Positions 47,635 through 58,600 of a DNA stretch of 64,000 nt are shown piece by piece. The notes under the pieces are model-generated. The model was not told the origin of the DNA and did not search any database. It saw only the letters and a list, made by a program, of their open reading frames with translations. The number at the start of each line of letters is the position of its first letter. Position 1 is the first letter of the stretch. The stretch covers positions 19,414,667 through 19,478,666 of the forward strand of contig CM056587.1 in NCBI GenBank assembly GCA_029721435.1. The letters are read 5' to 3'. Made by a program: the position numbers and the translations under genes. The stretch is from Gymnothorax reevesii (lineage: Eukaryota > Chordata > Actinopteri > Anguilliformes > Muraenidae).

Positions 47635-47900
47635 GCAGATTACAGATCACAGAGAAAGAGACAGAGGCCCTCGTTGACTCCGCTGGGACGCTAATTACAG
47701 AACGCGGCCTCGACAGCGACCTGCCGGCAAGCAGAGCCTGTCGAGGACACATGATCACTGCAGCGCTGCTGGCTGCTTAATTACAGCTCACGGCCCGGCC
47801 CAGCTCAGGGACACACGATCACCGCATAATTACAGCACGCCACCGGCTGCCGCCCGGCTAACATCACAGCCAGCTGTAGCAGGAGCTAATCTCAGCGTCG
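47635..47900. promoter_or_regulatory. Possible regulatory segment: three TAATTACAG sites in GC-rich DNA
   Basis: taattacag occurs exactly at 47692-47700, 47778-47786 and 47827-47835, with a related gattacag at about 47637. Between them, gaggacacatgatcactgc (about 47743) and agggacacacgatcaccgc (about 47807) are a second repeated block, so the segment is partly a diverged internal duplication. TAATTA is the core homeodomain site. The surrounding sequence is unusually GC-rich for the window. Regulatory role is inference. Confidence 0.35.
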
Positions 47901-48158
47901 GCAGGTGTTCAGTATCATGTTGTAGGAGAATGCGCTGCCACCAGCTCATCAATGGAGATCGATCATCTGAGAGGTGTGTCGGCAAAGAATGCAACCGTGA
48001 GAGAGAGTGAGAGTGTTTGAGAGACCACAGTGAGAGAGAGAAAGGTAGAGAGATGGGGTGCGAAATGAGAGAAACTATATTTTTAAATATCATAACTGAA
48101 TCTTTAGAAACAAGATTTATTTGACAATCAGGAATATAAGTGAGATACATTGGTTTCT

Positions 48159-48518
48159 CCATCCATTTGTCTATCTGTCCATCCATTATTTAACCAGCTT
48201 TTTCTTTTTTTCTTCAACAGCATTCTGGGGGGGTGGGGGGGGGGCTGTAACTTATCCTAGCATCCACAGGGAGGCTTGGAGTCCCTTCATTCAATGTGCA
48301 GTGCAGGGTGTGTACACGCCTTTCACTTACACAGTCGTAACTATAGATGATCCACCGTCTCCAATTAGATTTCCATGCAGGTCCGTGGACTATGGGAGGA
48401 AACCAGAGTACCCGAAGGAACCTTAAGTGAACATGGGGAGAACAAGCGAACAACTTGCAGAACCCTCAACATTCTCGCTGTCAGAGGACAGTGCTACCAA
48501 ATGCACCTCCGTGCCGTC
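48159..48518 (+). repeat. Dispersed fish repeat (retroposon-like), copy 1
   Basis: Layout ccatccattatttaacc, tatcctagcatccacaggg, gtgcagggtgtgtacacgcc, then gtctccaattagatttccatg, tccgtggactatgggagg, aaccagagtacccgaagg, acatggggagaacaagcg and gaggacagtgctaccaaatg. I recognise this as a very common interspersed repeat of teleost genomes. A related truncated copy lies at 49335. A G-run at about 48226-48243 interrupts it. Class (SINE or LINE 3' end) not assigned. Confidence 0.7.
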
Positions 48519-49334
48519 AATACTTCAGTCTAACTATTACTCCTGCCCATTGCACAGCTTCCCTGAAGCTAAAAAGTTGAGAGAAGCTGGATGATGAAAA
48601 TGATCACTGCTTGAGGGAGACAGAGATGCATATGAAAAAAGAGCATGAAGTGGGATAGAAGAAACAAACAGAAAATGAGCTTCAAATCATTTCATGTGAA
48701 CTTTCCGCGCATGTGGATGAACAGAGCCATCGTGCCATCGTACATTCACTTTTTCCATTTAGACTAGTCTAGAACAGGAAATGTCACAACAAGGCAAGAG
48801 GTGAGACTTCGTGCTTCAAAGTGAACCACAAAAAAAAAAATCAGTCTCATTTCTGTAATTTACTCATTCTGAGGTGACTATGGTGAGTAATCCAGAGCAA
48901 TTGAGGCCCTATACTGTCTCCAACCGCAACTTCCAACTGTTGCTAATACCCCTCTGGTGTAGAGTGCTGAGCTCTGACCACTGTAGCCTGATAGCCAGGT
49001 AATAAAGCAGTGAGCCGGTGCTAAGATTGACACAAGAGGAGAGATGAGCCGGGCTTGGCTGCTGACTGCTGCGGACTGTGGTGACTGTGGCAGGCCACAG
49101 TGTGGGAGGAGAAACACACACTAACAGGCACACAGGCTCACGTGCTGTCAGCTCAAGAACCTTTCTGACTAAATTTTCATCTTTGGCTCTGTGCTCCACC
49201 ACAACAGATTTGAAATGACTTAATGAAGACATCCTTGAAGAGTAGACTAACAGCTTTATTTGAATGGTTTTGTGAAATATATTGCATGAACCCAAATAAT
49301 GGGGGATCGAAAGTGATAGGACAAGCGAACATAA
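48519..49334. other. Unique sequence between two repeat copies
   Basis: The minus-strand frames at 48878-49394 are chance frames without visible domains. Confidence 0.4.
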
Positions 49335-49525
49335 TCCAACCATCCATTGCCTGAGCCTCTTCCTTATCAGGGTCGCGGAGTAGCTGGAGCCCATCCCAGC
49401 CTACCCTGGCGAAAACCCAGAACACACCCTGAACAGCTTGCCAATCCATTGCAGGGTGCACACACCATTCACATGCCGTCCACTGACATACCCACGAGCA
49501 AAGTAGAGTCTCCAAATGAAGGGGT
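49335..49525 (+). repeat. Dispersed fish repeat, copy 2 (truncated)
   Basis: ccatccattgcctgagcc, tcagggtcgcggagtagctg, gagcccatcccagc, acaccctgaacagcttgcc, aatccattgcagggtgcac, then gtagagtctccaaatg. Same family and orientation as 48159-48518, but it stops shortly after the tctccaa block and preserves the 5' half better. Confidence 0.7.
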
Positions 49526-51285
49526 AATCTAAGAAGTGCACAAGTCCGACTTTTTCTTTTTGCAGGAGCAAGATTTAAAGATTTCAAAAAACTATGGGAA
49601 CCAGACTTGTTAGCACACCTAGTAAAATTATCCAAACCATGACAGTCAGTCTTTTTAGCTCTCATATAGTTTTTAATCTAAATAATTACAATTTTGACCT
49701 TTGGACTTGGGCTCCTCTAAATGTGGCTGACCTTTGTACAAAAGAACAAGATTGTGTTAAATTAATATGCTTAAAGTGCACCTATTTTGTTACTTTACAT
49801 TAGCCATGATTGTATTCTTGAAGCCTACTAAAAATGGTTTAAATGCATCATTGTTAAAAAAAAAAAAAACACTTCAGTTTTCTCATACCGGCCATATCTG
49901 CAGTACCTGTGTGTGAAGTGCTCCGTTGAGGCCCTGGCCCCGCCCTCCCAAAAACCCCAGTGTGCTGTGATTGGTCAACTTGATCACTCACTTGTTATTG
50001 GTCAGACGCTTCGCACATTAGAAATAAATACCAGTGTAACCTTGTGGGCATACCCCGCTTCATTCAAGGGCTTGCCAAACTATCTGAGGAATGCAAAAAT
50101 TCAATTGATGACATCATTAATTGATGAAAAAAATGGCCAAAAGCTATCCAGGTATTTCAGCCAGCTCTGGAACAGTGTGTATTGCGGCAGAGAGCGCTTT
50201 TTCTGGAGGTGATCTTGAATTGTTTTCTGACACAGTCCTTTTAAATGTGCATAAAAACAATATGATTACGTTACTGTTTGCAATCTTTCTGTTTTTGAGT
50301 CTTACCAATGGCACACATCCTATAAAAAACTTTATCTATTTACAACTGTGATGTATTCTTTTAAATGTTGACACTGGCAGAGAAACAGATACCTCTTGAA
50401 GAATTTTCTTAGTCAGAAAAACTTTTTTGAAGGGGCTTTTCCGTCATCCATCATGTTCTGGGCCCTTGGCATCCTTGAGCTCACCAGTGGTAGTGCATTC
50501 TTTCTTTTAAAGAATGCAACAAATAGTTTTTGTGGCAACAAATTTCGTTTTTTTTTTTTCTGTTTCTCTTAAAGTTTTGTTTTGCTTTTTCAGCCTATTT
50601 GATGGTTTGCTTCAATGGCAATGTAAACTCAGTGTCAACTTTAACAAGTTGCCCATGATCCTCTCTAATCCCCTATGACAACCATACAAAATCCTCTCAC
50701 AACTCCACGTCCTCACATCTGTGGTTTTTTGCAGCATCTTATAAAACACCCACTCAGCTCCATTTATCGGGCACCACATTCCACTGAAATTCCCGTGCAT
50801 TACACCCTTAGATTACATCATCCTGATCAGTAGTGTTATGTTTAGTCGTACATAACATCAGTAGTATATGTTTACATAGATCAGCTCACCCAAAAAAAAA
50901 AAGAGGAAAAGGAAAAACTCTCCCAAGAACGATGATTTTAGAACCGCAAAAAGTTTACCATTTTCTTCTCAAGCAACAATCTCTGCGAACTCTCCCAATA
51001 TTAATTTTGGCAAAGCTGGATCAAAATCACTGCAGTTAAATTCCCTGGCCAATACCAGGCAGCTATTTTGCAGGTTATTATTTGACTTTCACAGTTATGT
51101 GTAGTAATGTTTTTGCCTTTGCTACGTTAAATATCCATCAGGAAAATGTAAATGGCTGGTGGGGTAACAACCAATGGTAGCCTGCACTGGCCAATGTTAG
51201 CCAAGACTTCCTGTGGAACTCACCCAAAACTGTACCATATGTATAATTATCTATGTTTCTATGATGAAGAATCATCACTGGCCAA
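49526..51285. other. Mostly unique; possible mobile-element fragment near 49760-50220
   Basis: cttaaagtgcacctatt at about 49768, then tgtgattggtcaacttg and cacttgttattggtc near 49968-50003, are phrases I associate with fish DNA-transposon debris, but no matching end was found. No gene recognised; A-run at 49857-49870. Confidence 0.35.
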
Positions 51286-51650
51286 AAGTTGTGCTGTATG
51301 GTCATTGTGCAAAGGACACCGTGAGAGAGGAGTGTGACAGAACCGATTTAAGGACTCGCTGAAGGAATCTCTCATCAAATACTGTCTTAATCTCTGTACG
51401 CTGTCATCGCCTGCTGCCAACAGAACTTTCTGAGATGCACTAGCTGTCCTTCAGGCTCTTCCTGGAGGAGAGGCAAAGAGAAGCGGAGAAAATGGAAGAA
51501 CCGTGACACTTTGGCATCAATCAGTTCAACATCTGTAGCCATTATGATAGGATCCTCCCGCCCAGGCCTTATCAGTCACAAATGTGCAGAAGATGTGGAC
51601 TTCCAGCTTCCACAGATCTTTGTTCGTGAATCCAACCCAAGAGTAGCGAG
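51286..51650 (+). pseudogene. Decayed LINE ORF2 C-terminal fragment
   Basis: Several frames together recall the C-terminal tail of a non-LTR retrotransposon reverse transcriptase: a basic segment with Arg-Phe-Lys-Asp-Ser-Leu-Lys-Glu-Ser-Leu (about 51346-51375), a later Lys/Arg/Glu-rich helix (about 51472-51510), then a zinc-finger-like Cys-x-x-Tyr-Asp-Arg followed by Arg-Pro-Gly-Leu-Ile-Ser-His (about 51532-51585). Frames change and stops intervene, so it is inactive. The upstream catalytic domain is absent. Exact clade not determined. Confidence 0.5.
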
Positions 51651-52250
51651 ATGGAGGGTATAACTGGTGTGGTTTTGTTCACCAACTGCACAGGCTGCAG
51701 AGCCATCAACCACAATTGGAACCAAGACCCGCCAATACTGAAAGTTTCTAAACGGTCCTATCAGTGCAGATTAATCGACTTAACCAATTAATCGGTCAAC
51801 CTCTAACTCTCACCTCTGTCTTCGAGAACACAGCTGGGATGACAGAGGTAATTGGGGATAATTTTCTTAAAATTTGCTCATCGACAAACAAGATAATGGC
51901 TGATGTGCTAGTGGACAGTGACTAACATTGTTGAATTGTGTAACTGCACAACGAGATGGAATATTGGTCCGAACAGGGATATATTCTTGATATTGTTGTT
52001 TGTAGACATAAAGGGCAGCCTGATTTAAAAAGTACATATTTCATTTAAATGTGATCAGGTTGCATTGAAATATGTGACCCCAACAAACACGGCACTTGAC
52101 ATTTTGACTGACTTAAGCGCCACCTAAACTATTGCACCTTGATTATCTCGCATTAATTTCAAGCATAGAACCATGCTTGCTGATGGAATCCTATCAAACA
52201 TATACTGGCTTTATATGCTGAGGTTGCTGTCCAGAAATGCCTAAACTTAA
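51651..52250. other. Unique sequence without recognised features
   Basis: Nothing recognised, coding or repeated. Confidence 0.4.
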
Positions 52251-52567
52251 GGCCGTTTCTCAAGGTGTTGGCTGAATCCTTTGAAGGCTGAATTTTTTGA
52301 GCGTTACGTTATGCCCAGCTGTTCTGTTGTGAATGCCCTTTCGAATTCAGTTGAGAAATACAGCCCTCATCTTGCCTGATATCAGATGGAATTGTCAAAA
52401 AGGAAGCAGTGTGTAATCAAGCTGACAACTTTGTCTGATATCAGGTGATATGAAGGTGGATTTTCACCTGCATACATACACACATTCACAATGAAATAGC
52501 TTACGAAGATGTAGCAGCCTAAAAATGCAGCCCTCGCAAGATGCAGCTGATGCTTTGAAAAACGACC
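52251..52567. mobile_element. Miniature inverted-repeat element related to 5666-5981
   Basis: Left ggccgtttctcaaggtgttg, then gctgaatcctttgaaggctg. Inverted right ggtcgtttttcaaagcatca, then gctgcatcttgcgagggctg. The order ctcaaag..ggctgca..ccttcgaagg..gcattttt parallels the arms of the 5.7-kb element. No coding capacity; no clear target duplication. Confidence 0.65.
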
Positions 52568-52629
52568 AATGCGTCACTTCAACAAAAAGCTGCATTTTTC
52601 ACCGTGCCCCTGTAGGTAGCCCCCTAAAC

Positions 52630-52823
52630 CAGGGGTGGGAAACTTTAACCAGAAAGAGCCGGTGTGCATGCAGGCTCCAACCAAACGGCTAGGCACCCGA
52701 TTCTTCTAATCAGCCTCAGGAATCTTTGTGAAGGACCTTGATTAGTAGAATCAGGTGGGTAATTAGTTGGAATGAAAGCCTGCACCCACACCGGCCCTTT
52801 CTGGAAAAGGTTCCCCTTCCCCG
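52630..52823. mobile_element. hAT-type miniature element with perfect 8-bp duplication
   Basis: Starts caggggtgggaaactttaac and ends ctggaaaaggttccccttcccc; the inner arms agaaagagccggtgtg and cacaccggccctttct are complementary, as are ctgattctacta-type blocks. ccctaaac flanks both sides exactly (52622-52629 and 52824-52831), the 8-bp target duplication of hAT elements. 194 bp, non-coding. The perfect duplication suggests it is the youngest of the hAT-type copies here. Confidence 0.92.
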
Positions 52824-53423
52824 CCCTAAACTGTCTATCAAACTTTTGCAAATTTCAAGAACCCCCTTCATCGCAGATTGACACCAGTCAAAATAAAGCT
52901 GGGCAGACACTGGTATATTTAAATATTTCAATCTCAAAAGCTACTGTTTTTTAAAAAAATAAATTTTGGGCCTTATAAAATTGCAGCCCAAGGGGGAAAA
53001 AATGTAGTTAAGGGGACCTAAAAATTTAAGATTTTTCTCTTTACCAAAAAAACATTCCATTCAAATCTGATGAGGTCGTATATCAACCATTAATACATAT
53101 CCATCTGAATTTTTTTTACTGACTTTGAATAATCAAACCTACACTCAAAGAGCCTAATGTATACACATACTCTAAATAGTGCTTTGTACAGTATCCTGGG
53201 TTTTTGGATATTACACCCGAGAGAGATAGAATATGTAGATTATGCACATGTACAGAGTTTGCCACATTGCTAACATTCCAGCGTGTCCGATTCAGGACCA
53301 TATATCTCATTTCAGTAGTGCATTTCCATAACATGTAAGCAGACCCTGAGAGCATGTAGTATTCACTGCGATGACTACTTGGTAGATCCTCCATAACAGT
53401 GTATTTTGAGTATTAATTACATA
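52824..53423. other. AT-rich unique sequence
   Basis: No gene recognised. The minus-strand frame at 53116-53394 has no domain. Confidence 0.4.
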
Positions 53424-55035
53424 CAGCGCCTTCCATAATTATTGGCACTCCTGGTTAAGATGTGTTAAAAGCCTTAAAATAAATTCAATTTTTATTGCAG
53501 AAGCGTACTCTCACACTGAAAATTGTAGAAAAATGTAACTTTCAACTCAAGTGAATTTTAAGGGGAAAAAAAAATCCCTGACTAAGAAATAATTATTTTT
53601 CATAAAATCACCTGTTCCACAATTACTGGCACACCTAATAATTCCGAGGAAATAAATATAATTGAAGTATTTCTGTCATTTCTACAGTAGTTTACAAAGT
53701 TGATCAGAGTATCTAGGAACATTTAATTAGTAACTCATCACTTCCTGTTTCCCTGAGGTATAAATATGACGTGACACAGAGGCCATTTCTCTTATTCACT
53801 CTTCAACATGGGAGAGACAAACACACCATTCAAGTAAGGCAGATGTATGTCGACATTCACAAGTCAGGCAATGGCTACAAGAGAATAGCCACTCACCTGC
53901 ACCTGCCCATAACTACTGTCAGAGGAATCATTAAGAAGTTTAAAACAACTGGAACAGTGGTAAACAAGCCTGGAGGAGGACGCAAGGTTATTTTGCCACC
54001 ACGCACAGTGAGGAGGATGGTAAGAGAAATAAAAAGTTCTCCAAAGCTCACTGTTAAAGAATTGCAACAAATGGTAGCATCTTGGGGTCACAAAATCTCC
54101 AAAACAACCATGAGGCGCTATCTACATGCCAACAAGATGTTTGGGAGGCATGCCCGGAAAAAAACCTTTTCTCACTTACAATCATAAATGCAAACGTCTG
54201 AAGTTTGCTAAGCGGTACTGGGACTTCACCTGGGACCATGTGCTTTGGTCAGATAAGAACAAGATAGAGCTTTTTGGCAACAAACACTCAAAGTGGGTCT
54301 GGCGGAACACAAAAGATGAGTATGCAGAAAAGCACCTCATGGCCACTGTGAGTATGGGGGAGAGTCAGTGATGCTGTGGGCCTGTTTCTCTTTCAGTGGC
54401 CCTAGGAACCTTGTTATGGTGCATGGCATCATGAACTCTTTGCAATACCAGGACTTTTTAAATCAAAATCTGGTGGCTTCTGCCCAAAAGCTGAAGATGG
54501 GTCGTCACTGGGTCTTTCAGCAAGATAATGACCCTAAACATTTGGCCAAATCTACACAGAAATGGCTCATCAAACACAGAATGAAGCTCCTCCCATGCCC
54601 ATCTCAGTCTCCAGATCTCAACCCCATTGAAAACCTGTGGAGTGAGTTGAAGAGGAGAGTGCAGAGGAGAGGACCCAGGTCGCTGGATGATTTAGATAGA
54701 TTGTGCAGAGAGAAATGGTCGAAGATCCCTCTTTCTGTGTTCTTCTATCTTGTGAAACATTATAGGAGAAGATTAGGTGCTGTTTTGTTGGCAAAAGGGG
54801 ATTGTACAAAGTATTAACATCAGGGGTGCTAATAATTAAGGGACACATGATTTGATGGAAAATAATTATTTCTTAATGTGGGATTTTTTTCCCACTGAAT
54901 AAATGCACTTGAATTAAAGGTTGGATTTTCCTCTTTTTTCATTGTGGTCCTATATTATTTAGAAAAAAAACTGAATTTATTAGAAGCTAAAGAACACATC
55001 TTAACCAGGGATGCCAATAATTATGGAGGGCACTG
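53424..55035 (+). mobile_element. Full-length Tc1/mariner transposon
   Basis: Inverted ends cagcgccttccataattatt and, from the right, cagtgccctccataattatt match for about 43 bp, continuing into ctggttaagatgt. TA flanks both sides (53422-53423 and 55036-55037), the Tc1/mariner target duplication. About 1.61 kb, the usual full length. It carries one transposase gene with frameshifts (next entry). Both ends are preserved, so a transposase supplied elsewhere could in principle recognise it; whether any exists is unknown. Confidence 0.95.
53803..54817 (+). pseudogene. Tc1-type DD34E transposase, frameshifted
   Basis: Readable in three overlapping pieces: about 53810-54187, 54126-54371 and 54368-54817. 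The first piece has a helix-turn-helix DNA-binding region (near Lys-Ser-Gly-Asn-Gly-Tyr-Lys-Arg-Ile) and a second basic helix. Catalytic residues are all present: Asp at 54252-54254 (Trp-Ser-Asp), Asp at 54524-54526 (Gln-Asp-Asn-Asp), Glu at 54629-54631 (Pro-Ile-Glu-Asn), with exactly 34 residues between the last two. Frame breaks lie near 53815, in the A-run at about 54158-54167, and near 54355-54370. About 340 codons in total, normal for Tc1. Inactive as it stands. Confidence 0.93.
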
Positions 55036-55679
55036 TATTATGTCTTGAATATGAATTTGTAACTCCACATTTTATATTAATGTCATTACATCATCAGCCT
55101 TGATGGACAGCAGGCTTGCGTTGTTGTTGGGGCTGATGAATAACTTTCTTTTAGGGTCTAAGCAAAAGTCAGCATTTCACTCAAAATCCTCTTTTTTGAA
55201 TTTAATTACATCCTTCAAAATTGCATTACCTAGTTGCATTGCATCATTATTTATGTAATGAGTAACACCACCCCAAAGAGTCTCCGAACATTTTTTATAA
55301 AAATGCATGCATTTAGGCAATATAACATGGCATTAGACATTCACATTACTCATAATTAAATCTACATAACCTTCCACCCCGTCCGTTCAAGACAGACCAC
55401 ATTTGTCCTAATGAGACCATTCTATTACTTTTTATTACATGACTCTTGCCAGATGGATAAGACAATTGAATGAAAATTGAAATAAAGTCCAAAACAGCAA
55501 ATCTGAGAATCTTTAGAAAATCTTTGGAAGTCAAAACATCTTTTTTTTTTTTTGCACATGATAATTATCAACTATTTCGTTTGACAAGGTTGCTTTCCCA
55601 ATGCCTTTAAAATGAATCAAAAAAAGATGTCAGGGTTTCATAGCTCTCTAATCTATTGGCCTTACAGCCAAGTAAACTC
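55036..55679. other. AT-rich unique sequence
   Basis: T-run at about 55541-55552. No gene recognised. Confidence 0.4.
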
Positions 55680-56100
55680 GGTAATTAATGAGTCTGAGTG
55701 TCTAATTACTGTAATGGATTTCACTGCGTACTTACTGTACCTTCACTAATAACGCTGTCTAATTACTGTGTTTGTTTTATTTAGGAAGTTCACAGTCTGT
55801 TTATTACCCTTCCCCTCCTCTACTGTCTCCTTATCTTTAGCCCTGTTTGGAGCAGGGTGCTCTTGGGAGGAAGGTCTCTCCGCTCTCGCCCTGTCGTTAG
55901 GGTCTGTTAACTTTCTGGGCCTGAAGGGAAGGCCCGCTTGCTTTTTTGTTGATGCAGGAGCTCAGTGTCCTGAGATTCCCCTGTGATTTGGGAAACAATA
56001 CATTGCCTGAGCCGTTCAGCTGTGAGCCCAATCCGTGACGCAAACTGCCTTTGCATTAACAGGGCAATGTCTGGATCCCTGGGGTATTAAACTCCATATT
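55680..56100. promoter_or_regulatory. Possible conserved non-coding segment with TAATTACTG sites
   Basis: taattactg occurs twice (about 55703 and 55759) with ggtaattaatga just upstream at about 55680. Further on, ctttgcattaac (about 56050) resembles a POU-factor site. The segment is repeat-free and compositionally distinct, lying between two Tc1 elements. Regulatory role is inference only; no conservation data. Confidence 0.3.
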
Positions 56101-56529
56101 GGCTAAATGACACTGGTGCCCTGGATGTAATATATGTAATATAAAATTACATTCAAATGTAAACTTACAACGCCAATTCTGAAATAGTTGGGACAAAGTG
56201 TAAATTGTGAAAGTGTAATGACTTTCAGATCACATGAGCCAATATGTTATTTAAAATAGAACAAAGATAACATTTCAAATGTTGAAACTAAGACATTTTA
56301 CATTTTTTTCCACAAAATGAGCTTATTTCAAATTTTCTAGCTGCAACAGGTCACAAAAAAGTTGGGACACAGGCTGAAGAAGCAATTAGTATATTAGAGA
56401 ATCAGCCGGAAGAACATTTAGCAAGTAACTAAGTTAACTGGCATCAGGTGTATAACATGATTGGCTATAAAAGGGATGTTTTAGAGAGGCTGAGTCTCTC
56501 AGAAGTAAAGCTGGCCAGAGGCTCTCCAA

Positions 56530-56966
56530 CCTGTGAAGGCTTGTGTAAAAAATTGTGAAATATTTTAAACACAATATTCCTCAACGTCAAATTGCAAAGG
56601 CTTTGAAGGTCTTATCATCGACAGTGCACAACATCAAAATATTCAGAGAAACTGGAAAAATCTGTGTTTTAGAGACAAGGCCAAAGACCTTTACTGGATG
56701 CCCGTGATCTTCAGGCCCTCAGATGCCACTGCATCGCTCACCGGCATGATTCTGTCATTGACATTACTAAATAGGCCCAAGAATACTTCAAGAAACCACT
56801 GTCCGTAAACATAGTCCGCCGTGCCATCCACAGATGCCACCGAAAATTCTATCATGCAAAAAAGAAGCCATTGTTGAGCATGATCCAGTGGCACCGCCGT
56901 GTACTGTGGGCCAAGGCTCATTTAAAATGGACTGTAGCAAAGTGGCAAAGTGTCCTGTGGTCAGAC
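56530..56966 (+). pseudogene. Tc1 transposase, N-terminal part (before the LTR)
   Basis: Reading across frames, it contains a helix-turn-helix region (Gln-Arg-Gln-Ile-Ala-Lys-Ala-Leu-like, about 56583-56610), then a Lys-Lys-Pro-Leu-Leu..Gln-Trp-His-Arg-Arg-Val-Leu-Trp-Ala-Lys-Ala-His segment (about 56866-56920) that in Tc1 proteins lies just before the first catalytic Asp. Stops and a frameshift are present. The LTR cuts the frame right at the Ser-Asp of the catalytic motif. Confidence 0.75.
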
Positions 56967-58050
56967 TGAGGAATCGTTCTGGAACCAAATGCGAGACCAG
57001 AGAGTTTCAGCAAAAGTTAGTTTCATTGAAGCTGGGGGGTAAACCCCCGAAGGGCAGGAGGCAATGGTACAGAGTCCACAATCTAAAATCAGAATCCCAG
57101 GGACGTAATCCAACTCTACACTGGGCAGCAAACACAAACCTCAGAGTCAGGCAAAACAGGTTCGGTACACGGGCACAGAAGTATCAAAGAAAAAGCCAAA
57201 ATCAAGATCTGGGATGTTCCAGTCAGAAGTATACGAATACAAGGCATCAACAATTGCTGCACAGGGAAAACGTTCTGACAAGAGCTGGGAGTGAAATGAC
57301 TGCTTAAATACACGTAGGGGAAGTCACATGCTATGATAGGAAACAGGTGAGCTGGATCAGACTAATTACAAAGGAATGAACATGAGCAAGTTCCTGATTA
57401 CAAGAAATTGGCAAAAGCCAAAACACAGACAGGGATGACAACCTATAGACAAACATAGGGCTCCGGTTAAGGAGTTCTAACGTGCACAGATAAGGAGAAC
57501 AGAGTTTAACAAGTGCGGAGGTTCCGCTGAAACTGCAGCAAAGTAGATCGAGTAAAGCCAAAGGGGTGGAGACTACAATAGGTTGAATGCTGAGAGGTTG
57601 TTAGTCAATTAGTAAGTGCAGCTATACAATCCCTAGTGCTCATTAGTAAGTTAGTACTATAAACAGTGTTAGTTTGGTTAGCATCTTTAACAAAAATAAT
57701 AAACTGTTAGTCTGGTTAGTAATTATAGAAAAGAAAGGTGAAGGAAGCAAACAAGATTGTGAAGGAATGATTGAAATCCTTGAAACCATGAAATCACCCG
57801 AAAGTGTGGCATACAATACTGGGGCAGTGAGCGATCACATGACATAAGACCAGACGGGGGGAGACAAAGTGCAATGCATGGTAAGAGACAAAACATGGAC
57901 CGGATTATAACTGCAATGGCGGAATATGGCAAACGGACAGAGGCAAGGCAAAAACAAAACATGGCGTGGAATCCAAATCACAAGACAAAACATGATCGGG
58001 CAAAGCAGAATTCATAATCCTAACATGGCAGACAAGGCAGAATCATGACA
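56967..58050 (-). mobile_element. Solo LTR of a retrotransposon
   Basis: The insert begins TG and ends CA and is bracketed by the 5-bp duplication cagac (56962-56966 and 58051-58055), as expected of LTR elements. It lies inside the Tc1 gene, so the boundaries are exact. On the minus strand it starts tgtcatgattctgcc, and a TATA-like tatttaag occurs at about 57311-57304, suggesting promoter orientation. There is no primer site, gag or pol on either side, and I see no second LTR inside, so it is best read as a solo LTR. The + frame at 56834-57307 crosses the junction and is an artefact. Family not assigned. Confidence 0.75.
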
Positions 58051-58600
58051 CAGACGAGTCCAAATTTGACATTCTTGTTGGAAATCATGAGCGTTGAGTC
58101 CTCCGGGCTAAAGAGGAGAAAGACCACCCCTCCTATTATCAGCATTCAGTGAAAAGGCCAACATCTCTGATGGGATGGTGATGCAATAGTGTGCATGGTG
58201 TGGGACACTTGCATATTTTGAAAACACCATTGCTGATAGTTATATAAAGGTTTTGGAACAACATATGCTCCCCTCCAGATGACATCTATTCCAGGGAAGG
58301 CCTTGTGTATTTCAGCAGGACAATGCAAAACCACATACTGCTGCTATTACAACAGCATGTCTTCATAGTAGAAGGGTCCGTGTGCTGAATTGGCCAGCCT
58401 GCAGTCCTGATCTTTCACCGATTGAGAACATTTGGTGCATAATTAAAGGAAAAGTCAGTCAAAGGAATCACAAAACTCTCCAGCAGCTGGAAGCCTGTAA
58501 TATACAAGAGTGGGATCAAATTCCAATGGCTAAACTCTTAAACTTGCCTCCTCAATGCCCAGACGCCTCCACTCTGTGTTAAAAAGAAGAGAGGATGTTA
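58051..58600 (+). pseudogene. Tc1 transposase, C-terminal part (after the LTR)
   Basis: Resumes at the Asp-Glu-Ser-Lys-Phe-Asp segment immediately after the target duplication. It includes the second catalytic region, frameshifted (gacaatgcaaaaccaca, about 58319-58335), and Trp-Pro-Ala-Cys-Ser-Pro-Asp-Leu-Ser-Pro-Ile-Glu-Asn with the catalytic Glu at about 58427. A clean frame covers 58382-58582 only. Inactive. Confidence 0.8.

Noticed and set aside
56834..57307. 157-codon frame as a host gene
   Set aside because: It begins in Tc1 sequence and ends inside the LTR, crossing a known insertion junction.
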